Assembly (NCBI GenBank): GCA_943331295.2
Contig: CALQLA020000022.1
Coordinates: forward strand, 1-64,000
DNA: 64,000 nt
From: Bordetella parapertussis
GTDB taxonomy: Bacteria; Pseudomonadota; Gammaproteobacteria; Burkholderiales; Casimicrobiaceae
Direction: 5' to 3'
Of this stretch, positions 1 through 8,272 are shown piece after piece. How positions within the stretch are numbered: the stretch's first letter is position 1; every line of letters begins with the position of its first letter. A model generated the notes under the pieces. It was given only the letters and a program-made list of their open reading frames with translations. It ran no database searches and had not been told where the DNA came from. A program made the position numbers and the translations under genes.

Positions 1-189
1 GCACACTTGGACGGTCTCTTGGCTTGGTAACCGGAGACTCCCCCAAAGGGTTCGTTTGTTCAAGTGCCCCGAGGGGGATCAACCCGCTTCCATCACGTTG
101 CTTGATCAAAAAGCAACGGATTGCCATCGCGCAGGGTGACCATACTCAGCACGGCGGGTAAACGAAGACGCGCGCCAACAGGCTAAGGA

Positions 190-561
190 CTAATGGCAGA
201 CGGTTCCGGCCGACGAAAATACCTGCCGCGTGATTGGCTTTGTCTGTGTGATGCCGCTGACGGTGTAGGCAAAGGACGCGTTGTTACCATCTGAGAAGGT
301 AAAGGTCGCTGTGCCGACCTCAATCGGGGTTACCTTGGCCGGATCGTAAGGCGCAGAGTTGTACGCAGGGCCAGTGCCTGTGTACAACGTGCCGGAATAG
401 GTGTTGGAGTCCACTTTATTCGCTCCGGTGACTAGCCATAGCGGCTTACCGTCGAAGTCGAAGGTGAACCATGTCGCGAATATCGCATCGCCTTGGTGCG
501 CGAAGTTGATGCCCCATCCAGGCTCCGCGTTTGGCGGCGCTGCCCACCACATGTCCTGGTA
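190..561 (-). repeat. Second copy of the C-terminal protein module
   Basis: Encodes YQDMWWAAPPNAEPGWGINF through the C-terminus. About two thirds of residues match the first copy by eye. This is a tandem intragenic duplication rather than a nucleotide-level repeat. Confidence 0.85.
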
Positions 562-2025
562 GTTGGTCGCAACCGCGAGGTTCGGCTGGTTGCCCCAGAC
601 GCATGTCGGCATCGACGATCCGAACTGTTCGCGCGTAATCTGTTTGGTCTGCGACATGCCGTTCACCGTATACGTGAATGCCGCGCTATCGCTGTTGGCA
701 AAGGTAAAGGTTACGGACCCCACCTCCATTGCCACGACTTTGCTCGGATCAAATGGCACTGAATAGAACGCAGGACCTGTACCCGTATAGAGCCTCCCAG
801 AATAGGTCGCACCAGATGTCTTGGTGGCCGCCGCGACCAGCCAAAGCGGCTTGCCGTCAACCCCAAACGTGAACCAAGTCGCGAACAAAGTATCGCTTTG
901 GTGAGCGAAGTTGATACCCCATCCGGGTTCCGAATTAGCAGGTGACGCCCACCACATCCCCTGGAAGTTGGAGGCGCCCCCAGGCGGAGCGGGCGGTGCC
1001 ATCGGAGCTACGCTATTGGATGGGCCTGAGGCGACGCTGGTACCGACCAAATTGGCCGCCTTCACCGTGAATACATAGGTGACCCCATTGGTCAGTCCAG
1101 TAATTGTATGGGTCGTGCTCGTGCTACCTGCGTTGATGTCGACGCCACCGCTGGGGTTACTCGTTACAGTGTAGCCAGTAATCGCACTTCCACCATCGCT
1201 GACGGGCGCGGCGAAGCTGACTGTCACCTGGCCGTTGCCAGGATTCGCCACGACGGATGTGGGTGCTGCTGGTGCAAGGACCGCAGGCGCAGGCACCACA
1301 TTCGTTGATGTCAACTTCCAAGTCTCCACGGTGCCAGATGAGTTCGGGCCCGAGAACTGGACAGTGCCAACTCCCTCAGCAAACCAATTGGTCGCCACCG
1401 ACGTAATAGTGGAGGTCTGGCCGTTGCTATTCACTCGGACCGTGACCGTGGTGACCACCTTCAATGCCTGCCACGATCTTGTTCCGTAGTAGTCTCTTAC
1501 CAATTCCATGCCAACGATCTTCGAGCTCGATATGTAGTTCGCGTTGATGACCACTACGTTCGCGTAATCGAACGTCATGTTCCCTGAGGATGTGTACGTG
1601 CTGCCCAGAGCGACAACAGCGGGCGCCATAGTGACCGCTGGCGACATCGTCGCTGTAGCGGAGGTATCGCCGTACCCAGGAACCGGTACGCGACTGACGT
1701 ATGTCTGATACTCGCGCAGACCGCTACCATCGTTTGTCATGTAAGAAACAGAGTACCCGGACTCATTCGAACTGACTCTCTGCACAGGACTCGCTGCGAC
1801 TCCTGTTTGCAACACGACGGGGCTGCCGACCGATATCGTCGATGTGGCCAACGTATCACTCTTGTACGTCCATTGGTTTCCAAGGCTTAGTGGATAGTAT
1901 CGGGAAATGGAAAGGGTCTGAGAGGAAACCGGCAGTGCGGTGGCAATCCCGCATGCCAGAACCGCTAGTTGAAGAGATTGAAGTATCAACGAACGAATGC
2001 TCTTAGTACCTACGATGCGGGCCAA
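190..2025 (-). CDS. Secreted protein with FN3 domain and two C-terminal repeat modules
   Basis: Probable exported surface or extracellular protein of unknown function. The open frame runs up to a GTG at 2247 (685 codons), but a hydrophobic export signal (LAVLACGIATALPVSSQ) lies about 90 codons inside it, so I place the start at a TTG at 2025; an ATG at 2115 is an alternative. After the signal comes a region of about 220 residues that I do not recognise. Next is a fibronectin type III domain (begins APAAPTSVVANPGNGQVTVS, contains GYTVTSNPSG and YVFTVKAAN) and then two copies of a 125-residue module, each with WGINFAHQ, ATWFTF, DGKPLWLV and TGTGPA. Such modules occur at the C-termini of secreted proteins of Burkholderiales; their role is not known to me. 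It is isolated next to an insertion sequence. Confidence 0.7.
   Translation of the reverse strand: MARIVGTKSIRSLILQSLQLAVLACGIATALPVSSQTLSISRYYPLSLGNQWTYKSDTLATSTISVGSPVVLQTGVAASPVQRVSSNESGYSVSYMTNDGSGLREYQTYVSRVPVPGYGDTSATATMSPAVTMAPAVVALGSTYTSSGNMTFDYANVVVINANYISSSKIVGMELVRDYYGTRSWQALKVVTTVTVRVNSNGQTSTITSVATNWFAEGVGTVQFSGPNSSGTVETWKLTSTNVVPAPAVLAPAAPTSVVANPGNGQVTVSFAAPVSDGGSAITGYTVTSNPSGGVDINAGSTSTTHTITGLTNGVTYVFTVKAANLVGTSVASGPSNSVAPMAPPAPPGGASNFQGMWWASPANSEPGWGINFAHQSDTLFATWFTFGVDGKPLWLVAAATKTSGATYSGRLYTGTGPAFYSVPFDPSKVVAMEVGSVTFTFANSDSAAFTYTVNGMSQTKQITREQFGSSMPTCVWGNQPNLAVATNYQDMWWAAPPNAEPGWGINFAHQGDAIFATWFTFDFDGKPLWLVTGANKVDSNTYSGTLYTGTGPAYNSAPYDPAKVTPIEVGTATFTFSDGNNASFAYTVSGITQTKPITRQVFSSAGTVCH
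562..966 (-). repeat. First copy of the C-terminal protein module
   Basis: Encodes FQGMWWASPANSEPGWGINF and the following stretch. It is collinear with the second copy at 190-561: MWWA, EPGWGINFAHQ, FATWFTF, DGKPLWLV, YSG.LYTGTGPA, EVG..TFTF and TYTV.G..QTK.ITR are shared. This copy has a short linker containing TCVWGNQPNL before the next copy. Confidence 0.85.
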
Positions 2026-2473
2026 TGTAAGAACAACCCTTGCTACATGAGGCCTAGCCACATCGGACGCCGTAGATTCCGGGAGCAAGCTTTCACATTG
2101 GGCAAACATAGACATTTTTCCTAGAGCTTTGAAGTGGTGCAACCCAAGAAGCGCAAATTTGTCAAAACATTTTGTCGTAGCGTGGCCGAATTGGCGTGAG
2201 TGGTCAGGCGACTCCGTGGACATGCATCTTTCCGAGGGGGTGGTCACGAATTAGCCTCACGTTATGCTTTCCCCATCTTTATGCTGCCGCGCGAGGGAAT
2301 GACGACACCCTCGCCAGTGAATCTATGGCACTGGCCGGCCCTGCTCTCAAGAGCAGGCCTTGCCGAGCATTCGCTGAGGCAATTGTCTGCCTCGGATTCC
2401 AGGGAAGCTTGCGCTAGATCAAGCGGGAACTAGATGTCGTAAGCTTCTCCGTCAAATGGACAGTACTAAACTG
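2026..2473. other. Intergenic region between secreted protein and IS remnant
   Basis: About 450 bases without a convincing gene. It holds the possible 5' extension of the secreted-protein frame (to 2247) and the junction where the IS3 transposase frame runs into non-transposase sequence. No RNA gene or clear terminator was seen. Confidence 0.5.
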
Positions 2474-3157
2474 GCACTCGTCGCGGAACTTGCCGTTGAA
2501 CGATTCATTGGTCCCGTTCTGCCAGGGCTTGCCGGGGTCGATGACCGCCGTGTAGATCCGATTCGCCGTTAGGCAGTGCAGAACAGCGTGGCTGACGAAT
2601 TCCGGGCCGCTATCCGAGCGCAGGAAGGCTGGAGCGCCATGCAGACCGATCAGGCGCGCGAGCACGTCGATCACGCGGCGTGAACGGATCGAGCCGGCCA
2701 CGTCGATCGCCAGGCACTCATGAGTGAACTCGTCGACCACCGTCAGGCATTTGATCTGCTGCCCGTTGGCGCAGGCGTCGGAGACGAAGTCATACGCCCA
2801 GATGTGGTTAGCTGCCCGAGGTGGCAGGGGTCTGGGCCGACCTGTCGCAACACGCCGCCGCGGCCGACGCCGGGGAAGCTGCAACCCAGCTTGGTACCAG
2901 AGCCGCTCAGCGCGCGACGCGCTCACGGTCAAGCCCTCGCGGCGCAGGAAGATCCGAATCCGACGGTAGCCATAGCGCGGATACTGCGATGACAGCCGTT
3001 TCATCGCCGCCATCACCGGCGCGTCCTTCGCCGGCTGCCGGAGCTCGTAAGACAAGGTGGAACGGGCCATGCCCATCAGCCACCAGGCGCGTCGCTTCGG
3101 GATTCCACGCCCACAACCGTAGGCACATTGCTCCCGCCGCCCCTGCGGGCTCACCAC
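2414..3157 (-). pseudogene. IS3-family transposase orfB, 3'-truncated
   Basis: Integrase-core transposase of the IS407 group. It begins at a GTG overlapping the end of orfA. The N-terminal HTH_21 part (ARSTLSYELRQPAKDAPVMA, YPRYGYRRIRIFLRREG) is followed by the rve integrase core, with DDE residues in IWAYDFVSD, LRSDSGPEF and NESFNGKF. The family normally continues another 40 to 50 residues with a conserved R-P-H-SSLGY tail. Here this is replaced after RDECQF by an unrelated 17-residue tail ending at 2414. The catalytic triad is present but the protein is incomplete and orfA is broken, so transposition is unlikely. Confidence 0.8.
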
Positions 3158-3470
3158 TTTTCTTGGTTGACCTCCTTCATGACCTCGATCTCAAAGTAGC
3201 GCTCGGCCAACAGCTCTCTTTTAGCTTGGCGTTCTCCGACGAAAGTGCCTTCAGGCGCTTCACATCAGCCGGCTCCCACTACCCGAAATACTTACGCCAG
3301 GCGTAGATCGTCTGCTCGCTGATCTTGCTCTTCTTGGCGGCCTCGGCGACCGATGTCCGGTCTGCCTCGCGCAAGATCGCAACCATCTGCTCGTCGCTAA
3401 ATCGGCTCTTCCTTTCGGTTGAAGAGCTATCTTTCCAGAAATCAGCCGTCCGAAAATGTCGGGCAGGTCA
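2474..3470 (-). mobile_element. Truncated IS3-family (IS407-like) element
   Basis: The outer end on the right carries TGACCTGCCCGACATTTTC reading inward from 3470, typical of a terminal inverted repeat of this IS group. It is followed by a degenerate orfA and an orfB with DDE motifs. The orfB frame loses family similarity right after the catalytic Glu region (NESFNGKFRDEC), and no matching left-hand inverted repeat is seen, so the 3' end of the element is missing. The element is probably immobile. Confidence 0.75.
3158..3424 (-). pseudogene. IS3-family orfA remnant with in-frame stop and frameshift
   Basis: Reading the minus strand gives KSRFSDEQMVAILREADRTS and then AEAAKKSKISEQTIYAWRKYFG, the helix-turn-helix of an IS3 orfA. 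A TAG stop (3279-3281) follows immediately. The same frame continues as DVKRLKALSSENAKLK and then shifts frame near 3210, before LLAERYFEIEVMKEVNQEKW. No ATG, GTG or TTG start is visible at the expected place. Too broken to give the OrfA partner needed by orfB. Confidence 0.8.
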
Positions 3471-3500
3471 GGAGCGTCCCACTGAGTATCTGCATTGAAA

Positions 3501-4529
3501 CTACGAAAGCCAAAGACGCTGTCGGATCAATGCTTTTAGCACTCGTCGCCGGCCTTTGAAGTCAACTGCGTCCGCAAAGAGGTACTCCCAGAAACGCCGC
3601 GATCGGCAACCCGCGCGAACCCTTTTCTTCATTGCGCGGTCGGCGAGCCGGCGGCAAAGTCGGTCAACTTGCAGGCCCTGACCAACGATCTCGCTCCGCA
3701 GGCACAGCCTTGTGGCTGCGAGCATAGGGCATCGGTCGTTGATGGTGCGTAGCTGCTCTACAATGGAAAAATAGCTATCTATCCGGCGCATTATCGCTGC
3801 GTCGTTCCGCTCGCCGGTTATAGATGTCGAATGCCGGCGATAGCTGTATACGACCTTGTCAACGTAGATCACGCGCACCGCGTGAAGAAGACATTCGGTA
3901 GTCCAGCCAATATCCTCATGAACGACATTTTGCAAGAAATTCATCTCATGTTTGGAAAGGAAGTCGCGCCGATAAAAGCTGAGCCAAGGAAAATGTAGAA
4001 ATTCTTTCTGCCGCAAGACGTATCGGATCCACTCTTCACCAGTTACTACGGTAGATGGCTTCGGCTTAGTGCAGATGGTCGCATGGCCGTCATGATCACC
4101 AAGATATGTGGCGTTAAACGTAACGATGTCGGCGCATTCGATACGTGCCGCGTTCAGGATTAGCGAAAGCGCACCTTCAACGACCACATCATCGGAATCC
4201 ACAAACCAGACATAGTCACCCGTCGCATGACTGAGTCCAACGTTGCGTGCCACTGATGGTCCGAGATTGTTCTGGACCACTACACGCAATCGAGAGTCCC
4301 GCGCACCGATCCTAGTCAATATGGCGTTGCTCTCGTCCTGTGAGCCATCATCAACAGCGATGATCTCGAAATCACGGCAGTCTTGGCCGAGGAGTGAGTT
4401 GATGCACTCGGCCAAGTGCCGCTCGGCGTTGAACACAGGTACAACGATACTAATTGCAGGATTGGGCATGGTATTCGCACTGGGCGTGAATAAGTTGGGA
4501 AGCAGGACTTGTAATCCAACGAATCGCAT
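3501..4529 (-). CDS. Family 2 glycosyltransferase
   Basis: Cytoplasmic GT-A fold glycosyltransferase that would transfer a sugar from a nucleotide donor during surface polysaccharide or exopolysaccharide assembly. It shows the GT2 start (ISIVVPVFNAERHL), the VDDGS loop near residue 60, NVGLSHATGDYVWFVDSDD with the metal-binding DSDD at 111-114, and a C-terminal basic region. At 342 residues it has the usual length. The first ATG (4529) has a GGAGG 12 bases upstream; an internal ATG at 4469, directly before the catalytic domain, is an alternative start. It lies between an IS remnant and another glycosyltransferase. Donor and acceptor cannot be told. Confidence 0.85.
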   Translation of the reverse strand: MRFVGLQVLLPNLFTPSANTMPNPAISIVVPVFNAERHLAECINSLLGQDCRDFEIIAVDDGSQDESNAILTRIGARDSRLRVVVQNNLGPSVARNVGLSHATGDYVWFVDSDDVVVEGALSLILNAARIECADIVTFNATYLGDHDGHATICTKPKPSTVVTGEEWIRYVLRQKEFLHFPWLSFYRRDFLSKHEMNFLQNVVHEDIGWTTECLLHAVRVIYVDKVVYSYRRHSTSITGERNDAAIMRRIDSYFSIVEQLRTINDRCPMLAATRLCLRSEIVGQGLQVDRLCRRLADRAMKKRVRAGCRSRRFWEYLFADAVDFKGRRRVLKALIRQRLWLS

Positions 4530-4808
4530 GTTGGTCTTGCGCCTCCTGCGCGATCACCGACATGCCTCTCGCACGATCTCATCAGCCGCCATTACTGCAG
4601 ATCAATAGATTACGGCGATGCCAACTGACTGGTCATGTTCGCCGTCATTAACTCTTCTGCAACGCCGCGCGGGTGTATGCCTGCTTTCATCCCTAGAGGT
4701 TCGCTGCCATTCTCGCACTTGCGCCTACCTAAAGGGCGACGAACTGCGTGGGTCTAAGCTTTCTCCCCGAAACTCAACTTCGCAGAACAATCTTTCACCT
4801 GCACTGAT

Positions 4809-5645
4809 TCACCCAATCCCAGCACCGGGGCCGGCTAGCCCCAGACGTTCGCCAAGTTCTCTAAGGTAGACAACGGACGGTCCATTGCCATGGATGATAC
4901 AGGGGCGTTGGCCCGTTGCGAGTAGATGCACGCGGCCGTCATTCCGATCAACACTGAGTTCGACATCACTTACCCCAACGAGCGGCAGAAAGAACGTACA
5001 TTGGGTGTCGAGATCTACCGCGTCCGGATGGCTCAGAAAGTATCTGGTCATCGCCAGTTGATCGTCGTCCGTCGTCTGGAGTCCGATTGCTCTGATCATC
5101 GTGCGAATGTCGGAAACATGGCCGATGACGCTGCCACTGTTTAGGAATCTGAATGGAGTAGATGAGGGGGGGTAGCGATCGGCCAGTTCCGGATCGGGAT
5201 AGCAGATCTTCTCCGCGGAAAAGATGATCCGCGCCCCGCTCTCCCGGAATTTTTGGAGAATCTCGCGCTCGTTGGCCAGCATGAGTACATCATAGGCGTC
5301 GATGAACACCATCACATCGTCATTGGGCAGGCGCTGCAAATCGAGATATTCGGCCGTCCACAAATACTTGTTGCCAAATCCCTGCCACAAATTGTTGATT
5401 CCCAACACATGAATCCCTACCCCATTTCGGTGGCAGGATGCACTCAGGGCCTCGAGTTCAGGGCAGTGTCGGGTTGCCACCGTGTAGACATGCAGTTTCT
5501 GCTCAGGCGGAGGCAGAAACACGGCGTTCAGGCGTTGCGAATCTGCCTTTTGGTACATATCCCTGTAGCGTGTCTTGTACCGACGGCGCGTCAGCCAGTA
5601 GGTGAGGGCGGCGGCGATGGCGGCAGCGATTAAGGCTAAGCTCAT
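4809..5645 (-). CDS. PLOD-type (lysyl-hydroxylase-like) glycosyltransferase with N-terminal membrane anchor
   Basis: Predicted membrane-anchored glycosyltransferase. Residues 2-18 form one hydrophobic helix followed by basic residues (TRRRYKTRYR). The body resembles the glycosyltransferase domain of procollagen lysyl hydroxylases: KLHVYTVATRH, NKYLWTAEYL, the metal-binding VMVFIDAYDVLML (DxxD at 116-119), RFLNSGSVIGH, a DDDQ motif near 193 and LDTQCTFF. In the eukaryotic enzymes the corresponding residues bind Mn-UDP-sugar. At 278 residues it is a stand-alone GT domain with no hydroxylase part. The start is well supported by GGAGG six bases before the ATG. The acceptor is unknown; the context suggests a cell-surface glycan or glycoprotein. 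Confidence 0.65.
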   Translation of the reverse strand: MSLALIAAAIAAALTYWLTRRRYKTRYRDMYQKADSQRLNAVFLPPPEQKLHVYTVATRHCPELEALSASCHRNGVGIHVLGINNLWQGFGNKYLWTAEYLDLQRLPNDDVMVFIDAYDVLMLANEREILQKFRESGARIIFSAEKICYPDPELADRYPPSSTPFRFLNSGSVIGHVSDIRTMIRAIGLQTTDDDQLAMTRYFLSHPDAVDLDTQCTFFLPLVGVSDVELSVDRNDGRVHLLATGQRPCIIHGNGPSVVYLRELGERLGLAGPGAGIG

Positions 5646-6076
5646 GACATCCTCCGTGATCGCACGACCCGAATTTCGATGCTTCTGCTTCAGCTGGCTG
5701 CCTTGCGCTCGCTAGATTGTGCTCGTGCCCTCGGCGATGCGACCCAGAAAACTGTGCGAATATGGAGTCTTGGGGGGAGCGCTCGACATACGCCCCGCCC
5801 CCCCGTACGGTCGTACTGAACAGAGATGTGGTGCACGACGTTCCGTCCGCCTACAGCATAAGCTCCGATTATCTCATTGTGAGGCTTCTGCATACATCAA
5901 TCATCATCGCAACCAGCCCGCGGGCAGCGCTGTTACAGGCCTCCACCAGTGGCGATTTCCGGAAGATACTGCGTGCGAATATTGCGTAGAATATGTTCCT
6001 CCGCTGCGGGTAGGCAGCGGCCGAACGGCTAATCAAGCGGCAGCGTCGCTGCGCAGCACAGTGGAATGGTTGTAAG
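5646..6076. other. Divergent intergenic region
   Basis: About 430 bases between a leftward glycosyltransferase and a rightward O-antigen ligase-like gene. It must contain both promoters. Open frames here lack coding character. I see no RNA gene and no repeat. Confidence 0.5.
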
Positions 6077-7405
6077 ATGAAACGGGAGTCTGGATACGCA
6101 TTTGCAACCGCGCAAGCTATCTTGGCCTGCGCCCTTTTTTCCTATCCAGCTTCCATGCTGGTGGCTCGCGGCGTCCCAAGCGTAGCAGTCGCAGTAATAC
6201 TAATCGGTTCGATGCTTTTGTTGCCCTTCGCCATTGCGCGGCGTGCGCAACTCGCTTGTCCCGAGGATCTCGCGCCAGTGGCGGGACTTTTCTTGTTCCT
6301 GGCCATTGGTGCCCTGGGCGCTTCGATGTGGCATTCGCCGATGTGGCTAATCGTGAACTACACGCGACTCTTTGCCGCACTTGCAGTAATCGCCGCCATC
6401 CGGATGCTTAGGCCACCCGAGTGGGTCTTCTACGCCGGATGTGCGATCGGAGCGACGGGTGCCGGCGGATTCGCGATATGGCAGGTCATGTTTGACGGGG
6501 CCCTCCGCGCATCCGGTCCCGACAGCTATTTCGGCTGGCAACGCGCCACAATATTCGGTGCGTTGTCCGTAGTGCTTGGTTTCCTGCCGATCCTCGCCGA
6601 CCCGCCCGGATGGAAGCTACCCGGACGAATCCTTCTCGGTACTGGATTGATCGGTGGCGCCACGGCCGCGGTACTGTCTGGATCGCGCGGCGCGTGGCTC
6701 GCGTGTGCGGTTTTGGCCCTTTGGCGCGTCGGCCGCAGCGGACTTTGGGCTGCTTCGCTCATGCTCGTCGTGATAATCGGAGCTTCAATCATGCTCCCCG
6801 TTCTATCAAACCGCTGGGACGCGGCGTTCGCCGACATCATGGTCTACCAGAGCGGACACTCGGAGACGTCGCTCGGATTACGTTTCAGCATGTGGAAAGC
6901 GGCGGCGGCGGCGTTCGCGTCGCATCCGCTGTTTGGCGTCGGCCCCATGGGCTTCCGCGACGTGCTGGTCGAGCGGGTTCGGGACGGTCTTGCCTCGGCG
7001 ACGATACTGAAGTTCGATCACGCGCACAGTGATCTCATGCATACGCTGGCGACAGGTGGTATGGTTCAGTTGACCGGCTTGGTTGCGGCATTCTGGCTTC
7101 CGTGGCGCTATTTCCGGCACGTAGCCATCGAACGGACCTCGCCAGCGGCCCGTGCCGGGATGGCGCTCATTGTCCTCTTCCTCGTTCTCGGCTTGGCTGA
7201 TAGCATGTTTGTCCACCGGATTGCGTTGACCGCGTATGTGGTTAGTGTCGCGGTACTTATCGGCTATGCAGGGATTAACGGCGACGCATTGTCGCCGCGC
7301 AGCGGTGACCTCGGTAACCGCTGCGCGGCTTTGAATGCTGCTGAAGGCGCCGGCCCGTCAAGAGTAGGCATCGGCCAAATATGGCGACTCAGACCATGGC
7401 CATGA
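6077..7405 (+). CDS. O-antigen ligase/polymerase (Wzy/WaaL-type) membrane protein
   Basis: Polytopic inner-membrane protein with about ten hydrophobic segments and a large periplasmic loop, the layout of O-antigen ligases and Wzy polymerases. The Wzy_C signature is visible: LSGSRGAWLACAV around residue 200, then SLGLRFSMWKAA, HPLFGVGPMGFRD and FDHAHSDLMHTLATGG, where the His residues fall in the loop needed for ligase or polymerase activity. At 442 residues it is normal for the family. It would join or polymerise undecaprenyl-linked glycans. The C-terminal 50 residues are hydrophilic and unusual. It stands alone, with no other lipopolysaccharide genes downstream; an IS21 fragment follows. Confidence 0.8.
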   Translation: MKRESGYAFATAQAILACALFSYPASMLVARGVPSVAVAVILIGSMLLLPFAIARRAQLACPEDLAPVAGLFLFLAIGALGASMWHSPMWLIVNYTRLFAALAVIAAIRMLRPPEWVFYAGCAIGATGAGGFAIWQVMFDGALRASGPDSYFGWQRATIFGALSVVLGFLPILADPPGWKLPGRILLGTGLIGGATAAVLSGSRGAWLACAVLALWRVGRSGLWAASLMLVVIIGASIMLPVLSNRWDAAFADIMVYQSGHSETSLGLRFSMWKAAAAAFASHPLFGVGPMGFRDVLVERVRDGLASATILKFDHAHSDLMHTLATGGMVQLTGLVAAFWLPWRYFRHVAIERTSPAARAGMALIVLFLVLGLADSMFVHRIALTAYVVSVAVLIGYAGINGDALSPRSGDLGNRCAALNAAEGAGPSRVGIGQIWRLRPWP

Positions 7406-7912
7406 TTGGGAAGGTACGGCAGGCGCAACAGCACCAGCAGAAGTCGGTAAGGGCAACGGCGTGGATCACGAGTCTGTCGCAAACTACGATATGAACGCAA
7501 TTGCGGACGTCGGTAGCCGATAAGCATCTTAACCTCCGCAAGTTGGTCTTTCCACGGGGCTAGGCTAGCTCGGGACCCACCAATGCGCGAGTTGCTCATC
7601 GCGCTGCGGTTTCGGATTTACTCCCGCCCCCTCAATAGCGCACGCTGACAAGGAAGGGGGGCTCCGGGTCGTGCAGCACGGCGACGGTCGTGCCCGACGC
7701 GTCAACAACCTCCGGGCTCGGATCAAGGTAGTGGCTGTTGATGAACTCTTGGACTTGTGCCTTGCTTTGGCGCACAGGGCACATCCGAGCACCACTCTTC
7801 GCAGGGTAATCCCTTGGACTCCGCCCCATTGCAGACCGCGCCATGGCCGTGTTGGCTCCACGAACTGCGGTCAGCACTCAGCATTACCGCGCGCTTGATA
7901 TCGCGCTCAACA
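7406..7912. other. Gene-poor region with fragment-like frames
   Basis: About 500 bases between the membrane protein and the istA fragment. A minus-strand frame ending at 7632 (peptide end ATTVAVLHDPEPP-like, then FLVSVRY) might be the tail of a lost gene, but I recognise no family. The region looks like insertion or deletion debris. Confidence 0.4.
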
Positions 7913-8212
7913 CTGGTACTGGCGCGGACGGCCGGGCGTGGCACCTTCGTGCCGCTGACGTTTGCGCCGGGCGAGGCGTTCCAGTTCGACTGGAGCGAGG
8001 ACTGGGCGACGGTGGCCGGCGAGCGGGTCAAGTTGCAGGTGGCGCAGTTCAAGCTGAGCCACAGCCGGGCGTTTCTCCTGCGCGCCTACTTGTTGCAGAC
8101 GCACGAGATGCTGTTCGACGCCCACGTTCATGCGTTCGCGGTGCTTGGCGGCGTTCCTCGCCGCGGCATCTACGACAATATCAAGACGGCGGTCGATCGC
8201 GTCAGGGTGGGT
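7913..8212 (+). pseudogene. istA: IS21-family transposase IstA, internal fragment
   Basis: About 100 codons match the catalytic core of IS21 IstA: GTFVPLTFAPGEAFQFDWSE, then ERVKLQVAQFKLSHSRAF, THEMLFDAHVHAF and GGVPRRGIYDNIKTAVD. The N-terminal DNA-binding part and the C-terminal third are absent, and no istB follows. The similarity stops near 8212, only 60 bases before the 3' end of the oppositely oriented SDR gene. This is a non-functional remnant at the edge between the surface-glycan segment and the catabolic supercluster. Confidence 0.85.
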
Positions 8213-8272
8213 GTCGCGCCGCTGTCGGCCCGACTTGGCGGCAATCCGGTGGCCCCCTTGCGGAACGCAGCC

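Noticed and set aside
1-189. Possible gene or RNA at the left edge
   Set aside because: Only a weak GTCTC/GAGAC pairing was seen and no coding frame; not supportable.
7632-7877. Minus-strand 81-codon frame ending in FLVSVRY
   Set aside because: Tail looks protein-like, but there is no recognisable family, ribosome site or partner; too short to support.
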